Shown piece after piece: positions 43,116-52,197 of a stretch of DNA of 64,000 nt; the stretch's first letter is position 1, and every line of letters begins with the position of its first letter. The notes under the pieces were generated by a model. It saw only the letters and a list, made by a program, of their open reading frames with translations, ran no database searches and was not told the origin of the DNA. The stretch covers positions 1-64,000 of the forward strand of contig CAAGJW010000080.1 in NCBI GenBank assembly GCA_900770215.1. Direction: 5' to 3'. The stretch is from Bacteroidales bacterium (lineage in GTDB: Bacteria > Bacteroidota > Bacteroidia > Bacteroidales > Muribaculaceae). Position numbers and translations under genes: made by a program.

Positions 43116-44618
43116 TTACAACCCATTGCGCCTCAACGCCCTCACCAGCAAGTGCATGTCGCTGCGCAGTTGCTGGCCAGCGGAGCCCTGGTCGAGCATT
43201 GTGGCCCTCACGACATCGGGCAAGAAGTCACGATCGATGAGCCAGTTGAGCATCGCGGTGGGCACCTGCTGGTTGGTAAGCAGCTGCTCGACAGCGTCAT
43301 GAGCCTGCTCTGCATTGTAATAGGGGTTGGCCGTGTCGGCAATGGATGAGGCAATCTTGGGCACAAAGCACAATCGTGCTACATCGCCAGTCACATCTAT
43401 CCATGCGCAACACGGCGCTTGAGCGCCGGCATCGCTGCCCTGAAGCACATCATGCACCTTCAAGAGGCCCATCTTTCTGAGCTCGCCGGCGGCCTGCTGG
43501 GCACTGCCAAAGTAGAGTATCCGCCTCCCGCCAGTGGTCGTGAGCATGCGATTGGCCGCCAGCTCCCGCCCCACAGGGCATGAAGAATCCTTATTTTTTT
43601 TGTGACTGCTTTTTTCAGTCAATATCTGCTCATCGGTCATGTCGCAGGGGATAAACAGTTTTCCTGTATTCCACCGGCCAGCGTAGTGCACCAACTGGGC
43701 TATGCAGGCGTTGCACTCGCGCACATCGTTGTGCTCGGAGAGTATCACGTCGGCCTTAATGTCGAACTCGCGGCCACGCAAGTTATCAAGGTGCACCCAC
43801 TCATCGTCGACAAACTGTAGACGATAATTATCGACTTTTACCACCTCAATATTGTTGAACAGGTCTCTTTCCTTTGTCATGCCCAACGTGCCAGCCAGCG
43901 CCGAAAGCCACTGAGCCCCAGTCAAGGCAAGAGGGCCGCTCTTGAAGATGTAGAGGTATTTTTCGGTCGCCCAGTCGACCACCGAGTCGAAGGGCAAACT
44001 GTTACTTTTCTCAAAATAGGCGTTAGTATTGGCGTATACAGAATCGGCTAACCAATGATCGCCAGTGAGATAGTTGGAATCAAGCACCCACACCAAACAT
44101 GTACTATACTCCTTGAAGTCTTCGGCAGCTCGCTCAACTGCACCCGCCACCGCCTGCTTGCAAGCATCGTTGACTGGAGCAAGCTCAAACTCGCTGTCGA
44201 GCAGTTCATACACAACTTGGGCAAGACCGAGCAACTCGCGATCGTGAACGGGAAGCCAGTCGTCGATATAACACCCGCTCACCGTATTCCACACGAGAAA
44301 GCGCACAGCATCGAGGCTGGGTTCGTCGGGGTAATACTCCTCATCGGTGTGAAAAAAGGGCACTGGCATCCCGTAACGCTGCTGGCACAGGGCCGAAAAC
44401 GACCGCCAAATGCCCATGTCGGCAACGATGTCCTCAAAGTAGCAGGTGAGCTTGCAAGCCACCGTCTTCAGGTCATCGGTCACAAGCAAGTCGCTGCGCA
44501 GAGGCAAGATAGACTCGTAAAGCCGGTTGGCCAGCTTCACATAGTAAGTTTCTACCTGTGAGTGTTTCTGCCTGGGCCAGGCATCCATGTAGTCTTGGAT
44601 CGAAATGTGGATTTCCAT
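43116..44618 (-). CDS. DUF3843-family protein
   Basis: 500 residues from the ATG at 44618 (MEIHISIQDYMDAWPRQKHS). The next stretch (VETYYVKLANRLYESILPLR; LTCYFEDIVADMGIWRSFSA) resembles DUF3843, a Bacteroidetes-restricted family of unknown function. No signal peptide or membrane segment is seen, so it is cytosolic. The central and C-terminal parts are mixed alpha/beta with a charged Lys/Ser linker (EKSSHKKNKDSS). It is divergent from the neighbouring ATPase gene. Naming is from memory of the family's N-terminus. Confidence 0.6.
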   Translation of the reverse strand: MEIHISIQDYMDAWPRQKHSQVETYYVKLANRLYESILPLRSDLLVTDDLKTVACKLTCYFEDIVADMGIWRSFSALCQQRYGMPVPFFHTDEEYYPDEPSLDAVRFLVWNTVSGCYIDDWLPVHDRELLGLAQVVYELLDSEFELAPVNDACKQAVAGAVERAAEDFKEYSTCLVWVLDSNYLTGDHWLADSVYANTNAYFEKSNSLPFDSVVDWATEKYLYIFKSGPLALTGAQWLSALAGTLGMTKERDLFNNIEVVKVDNYRLQFVDDEWVHLDNLRGREFDIKADVILSEHNDVRECNACIAQLVHYAGRWNTGKLFIPCDMTDEQILTEKSSHKKNKDSSCPVGRELAANRMLTTTGGRRILYFGSAQQAAGELRKMGLLKVHDVLQGSDAGAQAPCCAWIDVTGDVARLCFVPKIASSIADTANPYYNAEQAHDAVEQLLTNQQVPTAMLNWLIDRDFLPDVVRATMLDQGSAGQQLRSDMHLLVRALRRNGL

Positions 44619-44804
44619 TATTGCAAAAATGTTGTCAGGGTCACTTGACACCTCAGGCATCAGCTGCCATGTCGACAAAGGTATTGAAAAAAAACGATAT
44701 CTCCACTATCTCTCATTGGCGATGTGGCAAAACATGTGGCCTGCTTTTGCCGTGAATGTCAAATATTTTGTTTAAGTTTGCAGTAGCGAAAAAATGACTG
44801 CGTT

Positions 44805-46412
44805 ATGGAGCAAATGATGAGAAAATACCCCGTAGGCATACAGACCTTCGAAAGGATTATCAACGACGGGTTTATCTATGTCGACAAAACCGACCTTGTG
44901 TGGGAGTTGGCGCATTATGCCACATTCATTTTCATGAGCCGCCCGCGTCGCTTCGGCAAGTCGCTGCTCACCACCACGCTGGAATCCTACTTCAAAGGCG
45001 ACAAGGCGCTTTTTGAGGGACTGAAGATCATGCAGCTCGAGAAGCAATGGACCCGCTACCCTGTACTCCATCTCGACCTCAGTGTGGCCAAGGGGCAGGA
45101 CGATGCCGAAGGGCTGCGCCAGACGTTGATGTGGATGATGAATCCCCTCGTTGACGTTTATGGCCGGCGTGACGATGAGACCACACCGGGCAAACTGCTC
45201 ACAGGCCTCATCCACCGTGCCAAGGAGAAGACGGGGCGGCAGGTGGTGGTCATCATCGACGAGTACGACGCTCCGCTGCTCGACGCGCTCCACGACCAGG
45301 CCACGCTCGATGCCATGCGCAAGGTCATGCAGGAGTTCTATGTGCCGCTCAAGGCCAACGAGGCCTACCTCAAGTTCTGCTTCATCACCGGCATCACCAA
45401 GTTCTCGCAGCTCAGCATCTTCTCCACTATCAACAACCTGAAAAATGTGTCGCTGCTTCCCCGCTTTGCCACGATATGTGGATTTACCGAGCGAGAGGTG
45501 CTCAACGTTTTCGAGGAGGACATCAAAGAGATGGCCAAAGATTTTCAACTCACCCCCGAGGAGATGTATGCCAAGATCAAGTTCAAATACGACGGCTACC
45601 ACTTCGCTGGCGGTGCCCCGGCTGTCTTCAACCCGTTCAGTCTGCTCAATGCCTTGGGCGACCGGCTGTTGAAAAACTACTGGTTTGCCTCGGGCACGCC
45701 CACCTTCCTCATCAAGCAGATGCAGCACTTCAACACCGACATCACCGCGCTCGACTCGCTCGACGTGCCCGAGTCGGCCTTCGACCAGCCCACCGAGAAC
45801 ATGAAAGATGCCCTGCCGCTGCTCTACCAGAGCGGTTACCTCACCATCAAGGACTACGACAAGGAAGGAGAAACCTATCTGCTTTCAATTCCCAACCAGG
45901 AGGTGCGTGTGGGCTATGTCAACGGACTGTTGCCCACCTACACCGGCTTGAACAGCGGCGATGTACAGGTGGGCTTTGCCTTAAAATTCTGGAGAGCGCT
46001 CAAGCAGGGCGACATCGACCTGGCCATGCATTGCATGCAGTCCTACCTGGCCGGCATCCCCTATGTGGAAGGCTTCAAGCAGAAGCTCGCCGAGGCTACC
46101 GCCAGGGAAGGCTTCTATGAGTACACCTTCTACCTCATCTTCTCCATGCTCAACGTGTATGCCCGCACGCAGGTGAAGGTGGCGGGCGGCCGCGTCGACA
46201 TGGTCATCTTCATGCCCGATGCCATCTATGTGATGGAGCTGAAGGTGGGCGACACCGCGCGCCATGCCCTCGACCAGATCGACGCCCGCGGCTATGCCAA
46301 GCCCTACCTCACCGACGGGCGACGGGTGGTGAAGGTGGGCGTGAGCTTCGACGCCGACAAGCTCACCGTCGACGACTGGCTCGCCTGCACCGCCCAGCCA
46401 CCCCGGGACTAA
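44805..46412 (+). CDS. AAA-ATPase-like protein with PD-(D/E)XK (DUF1703) tail
   Basis: 535 residues. The N-terminus YPVGIQTFERIINDGFIYVD and the unusual Walker A SRPRRFGKS (45-53) define the AAA-ATPase_like (PF09820) family; Walker B is VVVIIDEYDAPL. The C-terminal DUF1703 nuclease-like domain retains GGRVDMVIFM (Asp) and YVMELKVG (Glu-x-Lys). These genes are abundant and multicopy in Bacteroidales, and their role is unknown. A TAAGTTTG -7 box lies at 44773-44780. The gene stands between DUF3843 and a TOPRIM ATPase. Confidence 0.85.
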   Translation: MEQMMRKYPVGIQTFERIINDGFIYVDKTDLVWELAHYATFIFMSRPRRFGKSLLTTTLESYFKGDKALFEGLKIMQLEKQWTRYPVLHLDLSVAKGQDDAEGLRQTLMWMMNPLVDVYGRRDDETTPGKLLTGLIHRAKEKTGRQVVVIIDEYDAPLLDALHDQATLDAMRKVMQEFYVPLKANEAYLKFCFITGITKFSQLSIFSTINNLKNVSLLPRFATICGFTEREVLNVFEEDIKEMAKDFQLTPEEMYAKIKFKYDGYHFAGGAPAVFNPFSLLNALGDRLLKNYWFASGTPTFLIKQMQHFNTDITALDSLDVPESAFDQPTENMKDALPLLYQSGYLTIKDYDKEGETYLLSIPNQEVRVGYVNGLLPTYTGLNSGDVQVGFALKFWRALKQGDIDLAMHCMQSYLAGIPYVEGFKQKLAEATAREGFYEYTFYLIFSMLNVYARTQVKVAGGRVDMVIFMPDAIYVMELKVGDTARHALDQIDARGYAKPYLTDGRRVVKVGVSFDADKLTVDDWLACTAQPPRD

Positions 46413-46579
46413 ACCCGCATGACCAACGCACAATGATCCTTATTGCTACACAGTATACAAGAATCGAAAGACAGCACAGAACAAATTACAAAAAAGGTGA
46501 TTTAGCAAGCTTTTTTCACTTGACTGGTGAGTGAAGAATTGCTATATTTACAGCGCCATACATAACGAGAGATGATACT

Positions 46580-48175
46580 ATGGATATTCAGCTACCCCAC
46601 AAGAGCAACGGCCAGGAGGCCGACGTGCTGCGCAACGCGCGGCAAATCACCGTCATAGGCACCAACGGCAGCGGCAAGACCCGCTTCTGCAACTGGGTGC
46701 TGCAACAATACCCCGACAAGGCCTACCGCATCTCGGCCCTGCGTGCGCTTTTCGCCACAAGCGTCAGGCCCAAGCTCAAGGGGTCGATCGACGACATATA
46801 CGACAAAATCAACGAGATGTCGACCCTCGACAAGGGCGTGGCGGCCACCGAGTTTGATCGGTTGGTCTACATCATGATGGTCGACGAGTTTCGCGACCTG
46901 ATGAATTACAAGGCCCACCTGCTCATGCAGGAAGAGGCGAGCTTCCCCAAGACCAAGCTCGACACCGTGGTGAAGATGTGGCAGCAGGTGTTTCCCAAAA
47001 ACAAGGTGCTGCGCGAAAACGGCAAGCTGCTCTTCTCGACCGAGGGGCAGGAAGACCGCTACACGTCGCTGAGGCTGAGCGACGGCGAGAAGACGGTGCT
47101 CTACTACATAGGGGCGGTGCTCTATGCCATGCCCGGGGCTGTGATACTGGTCGACGACCCCGAGGTGTTTATCCACCAGTCGATGATGTCGACCTTGTGG
47201 AATGCCATCGAGGAGATGCGGCCCGACTGCACCTTTGTCTACAACACCCACGACATCGACTTTGCCACCAGCCGCATCGACAACCAGTGTGTGTGGGTCA
47301 AGAGCTTTGACCCGGCAGCCAGCACGTGGGACTATGTGGTGATGCCCTCGAGCGAGAAGCTCGACGACGGGCTCTACTACGACCTGCTGGGCAGCCGCAA
47401 GCCGGTGCTCTTTGTCGAGGGCGACGACACCCACAGCATCGACGGGCGCCTGTACCCACTCATCTTCCCCGAGTACACCGTCAAGCCGCTGGGCAGCTGC
47501 AACAAGGTGATAGAGAGCGTGCGCTCGTTCAACGACCTCAAGTCGTTTCACCATCTCGACAGCCGTGGCATCGTCGACCGCGACCGCCGCGACGACAAGG
47601 AGGTGGAATACTTGCGCCAGAAGAAGATACTTGTGCCCAACGTGGCCGAGATTGAGAACATACTCATGCTCGAGGGCGTGATACGCGCTGTGGCCCGCTA
47701 CCGCCGCAAGAACGACAACGATGTGTTCTTCAGCGTGAAGAAGGCCGTGGTCAAGATGTTCGGCGAGCAGCTCAAGTCGCAGGCCCTGATGCACGTGCGC
47801 CACCGCGTGAAGCACTATGTGGAAATAAGAGTCGACGCCCGCTTCCGCAACATCAGCGCTCTCGAGGATCACCTGGTCGACCTGGTGAACGAGATCAACC
47901 CGCGGGGCATGTATGAGAACATATGCCGCCAGTTCCACAAGTATCTCGACGACCACGACTATGCAATGATACTGCGCGTGTTCAACCAGAAGATGATGCT
48001 GGGCGAGAGCAATGTGGCTGGTCTGTGCGGTCTCAAGAGCAAGGACGACTACATCAAGACCGTGCTCACCATCCTCAAGCAGAACGGCCGCGAGGCCGAG
48101 GCCATACGCACGGCCATCAAGCAATGCTTCGGGCTCGGTCCCAACGGGGAAGACCTCGATGCCGCACAACAATAG
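46580..48175 (+). CDS. ABC-type ATPase fused to TOPRIM-like DUF4435 (PARIS/OLD-like)
   Basis: 531 residues. Residues 20-270 are an SMC/ABC-type ATPase: Walker A GTNGSGKT (27-34), signature LSDGE (166-170), Walker B VDDPE (192-195), H-loop NTHDID. Residues 275-480 match DUF4435, a TOPRIM-like nuclease domain, with Glu280 in LFVEGDD and Asp333/Asp335 in IVDRDRRDD. The ATPase lacks the usual long coiled coil. PARIS anti-phage systems pair or fuse an AAA ATPase with DUF4435 (AriA/AriB), and OLD nucleases share the plan, so a defence role is likely but unproven. It stands 42 bp before GH29 but is functionally unrelated to it. Confidence 0.8.
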   Translation: MDIQLPHKSNGQEADVLRNARQITVIGTNGSGKTRFCNWVLQQYPDKAYRISALRALFATSVRPKLKGSIDDIYDKINEMSTLDKGVAATEFDRLVYIMMVDEFRDLMNYKAHLLMQEEASFPKTKLDTVVKMWQQVFPKNKVLRENGKLLFSTEGQEDRYTSLRLSDGEKTVLYYIGAVLYAMPGAVILVDDPEVFIHQSMMSTLWNAIEEMRPDCTFVYNTHDIDFATSRIDNQCVWVKSFDPAASTWDYVVMPSSEKLDDGLYYDLLGSRKPVLFVEGDDTHSIDGRLYPLIFPEYTVKPLGSCNKVIESVRSFNDLKSFHHLDSRGIVDRDRRDDKEVEYLRQKKILVPNVAEIENILMLEGVIRAVARYRRKNDNDVFFSVKKAVVKMFGEQLKSQALMHVRHRVKHYVEIRVDARFRNISALEDHLVDLVNEINPRGMYENICRQFHKYLDDHDYAMILRVFNQKMMLGESNVAGLCGLKSKDDYIKTVLTILKQNGREAEAIRTAIKQCFGLGPNGEDLDAAQQ

Positions 48176-48217
48176 TCAACCAACCCAAACCACAATACAC
48201 AATTACCTTTTTATTTT

Positions 48218-49537
48218 ATGAAAAAAACAGTACTTGCCCTCACAGCGGCACTCACTCTCACCACCACTGTCTGGGCTCAATCGGCAACGAGCGAGGCCTA
48301 TACACCCAGCGAGGCCATCAAGCAGGCCCAGCAGGAGTTCCAGGACAGCAAGTTCGGCATTTTCATCCACTGGGGCATCTACTCGATGCTGGGCGACGGC
48401 GAGTGGGTGATGAACAACAAGAAGCTCAACTACGACGAATACACCCACCTGGCTGGCGGGTTCTACCCGAGCAAGTTCGACGCCAGGGCCTGGGTGCGGG
48501 CGTTTAAAGACGCCGGTGCACGCTACGTCACTTTCACCTCGCGCCACCACGACGGGTTCTCGATGTTCAAGACAGCCACATCGCCCTACAACGTGGTCGA
48601 CGGCACCCCCTTCAAGCGCGATGTGGTGGCCGAGCTGGCCGAGGCCTGCCACAGCGAGGGGCTGAGCCTGCACCTGTACTACAGCCACCTCGACTGGCAC
48701 CGCACCGACTACCCGCTGGGACGCACCGGGCGCAAGCTGGGCCGCCCCACCCAGGAGCAGGACTACGACAGCTACTTGAAATTTATGAAGCAGCAACTCA
48801 CCGAGTTGCTCACCGGCTACGGCAAGATCGACTGCATATGGTTCGACGGCTGGTGGGACCACGACAGCGACGCCTCGCCCTTCGACTGGCGGCTGCCCGA
48901 GCAGTATGCCCTCATCCACAAGCTGCAGCCGGGCTGCCTGGTAGCCAACAATCACCACCAGTCACCCTTTGCCGGCGAAGACATCCAGATCTTTGAACGC
49001 GACGTGCCTGGCGAGAACAAGGCAGGACTCTCGGGCCAGGCCGTGAGCCGGCTGCCACTCGAAACGTGCCAAACAATGAACGACTCGTGGGGCTATGACA
49101 TCACCGACAAGAACTACAAGAGCGCCGACGAGCTGATACAGCTGCTCGCAAGCACGGCAGGCCGCAATGCCAACTTGCTGCTCAACATAGGCCCCCGCCC
49201 CGACGGCCAGCTACCGCAAGAGAGCCTCGACCGCCTCAAGGCCATAGGCCAGTGGCTGCGCGTCAACGGCGAGAGCATCTACGGCACCCGCGGCGGCATG
49301 GTGAGCCCGCGCCAGTGGGGCGTGACCACGCAACGCGGCGACACCCTCTATGTGCACATCCTCGACTGGGCCGACAAGGCCCTGCCCCTGCCCATAGGCA
49401 ACCGCAAGGTGAAAAGCGCCACGCTGCTTGCCGGCGGCTCCACGGTGCAGACCAGCACTATCCCGGGCGGCGTGGTGCTGCTGCTGCCACAAGTGCCCAA
49501 GGGCCCCGACACCATTGTGAAGCTGGTGCTCAAGTGA
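48218..49537 (+). CDS. Alpha-L-fucosidase (GH29)
   Basis: 439 residues with a signal peptide (MKKTVLALTAALTLTTTVWA). GH29 barrel hallmarks are KFGIFIHWGIYSMLGDGEWV, GARYVTFTSRHHDGFSMFKT, LHLYYSHLDWHRTDYP and IDCIWFDGWWD, with Asp210 as the nucleophile. NLLLNIGPRPDGQLP marks the end of the barrel, then a beta-sandwich follows. It releases L-fucose from glycans, for example host mucin. The HWGIYSML...YSHLDWH pattern suggests the general GH29-A subgroup but linkage is not readable. Secreted, matching the glycan-foraging genes nearby. Confidence 0.93.
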   Translation: MKKTVLALTAALTLTTTVWAQSATSEAYTPSEAIKQAQQEFQDSKFGIFIHWGIYSMLGDGEWVMNNKKLNYDEYTHLAGGFYPSKFDARAWVRAFKDAGARYVTFTSRHHDGFSMFKTATSPYNVVDGTPFKRDVVAELAEACHSEGLSLHLYYSHLDWHRTDYPLGRTGRKLGRPTQEQDYDSYLKFMKQQLTELLTGYGKIDCIWFDGWWDHDSDASPFDWRLPEQYALIHKLQPGCLVANNHHQSPFAGEDIQIFERDVPGENKAGLSGQAVSRLPLETCQTMNDSWGYDITDKNYKSADELIQLLASTAGRNANLLLNIGPRPDGQLPQESLDRLKAIGQWLRVNGESIYGTRGGMVSPRQWGVTTQRGDTLYVHILDWADKALPLPIGNRKVKSATLLAGGSTVQTSTIPGGVVLLLPQVPKGPDTIVKLVLK

Positions 49538-49675
49538 GACGAGGCGCAGCGCGCCATGCCCGCTTCTTTTCAATTTAAACAAAATGCAAGGAGCCATTTT
49601 GCAGAAATTTTCACTAATTTTGCACACGTAACAACACAGAACTACAATAATTTCGAATCGAAAGAAAAAAAATAC

Positions 49676-51535
49676 ATGGCAAAGAAAATTTTGACTAAAT
49701 GCGCCCTTGTGGCGGCTTTGGCCTGCACGGGCAGCCTACAGGCAGCCGCCTTCAACGTGAGCGGCCACATCACCTGCGACGGCACCGGCGTGGCCGGCGT
49801 GGCAGTGAGCGACGGCGTGGTCGTGACCACCACCGATGCCAGCGGCTACTACAGCTTCACGAGCGACAAGAAGAACGGCTACGTGTTCTACACCGTGCCC
49901 CGCGGCTACGAGCCCGCCTACACCAATGGTTTCAACCCGCAATTCTGGCAGCAGTTCAAGAGCGCCAGCACCGCCACGGCCGAGACCCACGACTTCACAC
50001 TCACCCGCAGCGACAACGACAAGTATATCATGATATTTGGCGCCGACGCCCACCTGGCCCGTCGCAACGGCGACCGCACGATGTACAACAACGGCTGGAT
50101 AGCAGCCCTGAAACGTGAGAAAAACGCCGCCCAGCAAAGCGGCACCAAGATATACTCCACCATACTGGGCGACCTCACCTGGGACCTCTACTGGTACGCC
50201 AAGAAGTACAACCTGGTCGACTTCATGACCGACCAGGCAAGCTACGGCTACCCGATGCCGCTGTTCCCGGTCATGGGCAACCACGACAACGACGGCTCGG
50301 TGAAGCCCCTCACCGACAGCACCGACTTCCTGGCCTCAAAGCCGTGGCGCACCATCGTGTGCCCCAACTACTACTCCTTCAACCTGGGCCGGGTGCACTA
50401 CATCGTGCTCGACGACATCTTCTACACCAACTCGGGCACGGCAAGCGGCACGGGCATGGCCGGCGGCCGCGGCTATCTCGACCAGGTGACCGACGAGGAG
50501 CTGAGCTGGCTCGCCAAGGATCTGGCGCTGGTGACCGACAAGTCGACCCCCATCGTTGTGATGTTTCACATCCCGCAATTCCACCTCAACAGCTCCTTTG
50601 CCACCTATGGCGCCGGCCGCAACTATGCCGCGCTGGCCTCGTGCTTCGACGGCTTCAAGACGGTGCACTTCATGAGCGGCCACACCCACTACAACTACAC
50701 GGCCCACCCGGCCTACCGCAACATCACCGAGCACAACATCGCTGCAATATGCGCCACCTGGTGGTGGACCGGGCGCCTGCAGAACACCAACTACGCCTAC
50801 AACTACTGCCAGGACGGCAGCCCCGCCGGCTACAGCTACTGGACGGTCGACGGCGACTCGCTGCAGTGGAAATACAAGTCGATAGCCCGCAACGGCGACG
50901 CACAGATGCGCATCTACGACATGAATGCCGTGAAAAACTTCATGGCAACCGATGCCACGGCCAAGGCACTGGTGAAGGCCTACCCCGGCACAGTGCCCAC
51001 CTTCAGCACCTACAGCGACAACGCAGTGCTCACCAACGTGTTTGCCTACGACACCGACTGGCGTGTCGAGGTGCGCGAGGGCGTGCAGTACACCCTGGCT
51101 GCCAACCGTCTGGCGGCCTACGACCCGCTGCACGTGCTGGCCTATGACTACTACCGCTACAGGAGCGCCGGCTCGATCACCACCATCTTTGCCACCAGCA
51201 CCAACTATCACATGTTTCTCTCGCAGGCCCACACCAGCAACCTGCCCATCACGGTGAAAGTGACCGACTCCTTTGGCCAGGTGTACTACAAGACCATACA
51301 GCGCCCACAGAGCTACGTGGTGACCATGGACTCGAGCCAGGCCCCCTACGACCTGGGCGACGTGAACGGCGACGGCACCGTGAACGTGACCGACGTGACT
51401 GCCCTCATCAACAAGATACTGGGCAACACGCCCGCCGGGTTCCAAAGCATCGTGGCCGACCTGAACGGCGACGGTGCCATCAACGTGAGCGACGTGACCC
51501 TGCTCATCAACAAGATACTGGGCACGGCACAATAA
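49676..51535 (+). CDS. Secreted calcineurin-like phosphoesterase with dockerin
   Basis: 619 residues from the ATG at 49676 (MAKKILTKCALVAALACTGS signal). An N-terminal metallophosphoesterase_N-like beta domain (VSGHITCDGTGVAGVAVSDG) is followed by the catalytic core: GADAHLARR, LGDLTWDLYW, VMGNHDNDG, HIPQFH and SGHTHYN. A C-terminal beta domain then leads to a dockerin pair (GDVNGDGTVNVTDVTALINK; DLNGDGAINVSDVTLLINK). It is likely a periplasmic or surface phosphodiesterase/phosphatase; substrate unknown. A TAATTTTG box lies at 49615-49622. It is paralogous to the gene at 52198. Confidence 0.88.
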   Translation: MAKKILTKCALVAALACTGSLQAAAFNVSGHITCDGTGVAGVAVSDGVVVTTTDASGYYSFTSDKKNGYVFYTVPRGYEPAYTNGFNPQFWQQFKSASTATAETHDFTLTRSDNDKYIMIFGADAHLARRNGDRTMYNNGWIAALKREKNAAQQSGTKIYSTILGDLTWDLYWYAKKYNLVDFMTDQASYGYPMPLFPVMGNHDNDGSVKPLTDSTDFLASKPWRTIVCPNYYSFNLGRVHYIVLDDIFYTNSGTASGTGMAGGRGYLDQVTDEELSWLAKDLALVTDKSTPIVVMFHIPQFHLNSSFATYGAGRNYAALASCFDGFKTVHFMSGHTHYNYTAHPAYRNITEHNIAAICATWWWTGRLQNTNYAYNYCQDGSPAGYSYWTVDGDSLQWKYKSIARNGDAQMRIYDMNAVKNFMATDATAKALVKAYPGTVPTFSTYSDNAVLTNVFAYDTDWRVEVREGVQYTLAANRLAAYDPLHVLAYDYYRYRSAGSITTIFATSTNYHMFLSQAHTSNLPITVKVTDSFGQVYYKTIQRPQSYVVTMDSSQAPYDLGDVNGDGTVNVTDVTALINKILGNTPAGFQSIVADLNGDGAINVSDVTLLINKILGTAQ

Positions 51536-51560
51536 AGAACCACACCACACAAATGCGCAC

Positions 51561-52157
51561 ATGAAAAGTCTTATCATCATCGCCACGGCTGCTGCAATGC
51601 TTCTTGCCACAGGCTGCCGCGAGAAGAAAGCCGATGCCGCAGCCAGCGGGCAGCCCATCGAGGGCGCCTTTGCGGGCGGCGCCATTCACTTCGGCGACAG
51701 CCGCCAGCAGGTGACCCGCGGTCTCTACAGCCAAGGCTTCACCGATGCTGCCGGGCTCGACGAGGCCCACTTCGACACCATTGCCGCCGACGCCGGGGGC
51801 AGCCCGATGCTGCTGAAGGTGCTCGTGCCCGCCGACACTGCCGGCTACGACTACCTGGGCATGAAGTGGATCAACCTGCAAGTGCAGTGCGACGACAAGG
51901 GGCTCTACTCGGTGACGATGCACTCCCGCTATGCCGCCAAGGCCACAGTCGACCAGCAACAGGCCCTGTTGCTGGCTGCACTGCAGCGCAAGGGCTACGC
52001 CATGCAAAGGGCCGTGATAGGCCAGTCGACCGTCGTGGGCGAGAGCACCGACATCGTGGGCTACCGCTACCGGCACGGCAACCGCATCGTGCAGTTGCAC
52101 GTCAACGACGAGGACAACGGCCAGTCGTCGATATCGCTCATTTTCAACCAGCAATGA
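51561..52157 (+). CDS. Small lipoprotein of unknown function
   Basis: 198 residues. The lipobox is ATGC in IIIATAAAMLLATGC (Cys19). The mature part (GGAIHFGDSRQQVTRGLYSQ; YLGMKWINLQVQCDDKGLYS) is alpha/beta, with HFGDSRQQV resembling small envelope lipoproteins of Bacteroidales. It sits 25 bp after one phosphoesterase gene and 40 bp before its paralogue, so all three are likely cotranscribed. Confidence 0.65.
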   Translation: MKSLIIIATAAAMLLATGCREKKADAAASGQPIEGAFAGGAIHFGDSRQQVTRGLYSQGFTDAAGLDEAHFDTIAADAGGSPMLLKVLVPADTAGYDYLGMKWINLQVQCDDKGLYSVTMHSRYAAKATVDQQQALLLAALQRKGYAMQRAVIGQSTVVGESTDIVGYRYRHGNRIVQLHVNDEDNGQSSISLIFNQQ

Positions 52158-52197
52158 TTCACACCATCTCACATCGTTTTCAATCCTTCTCATCACA

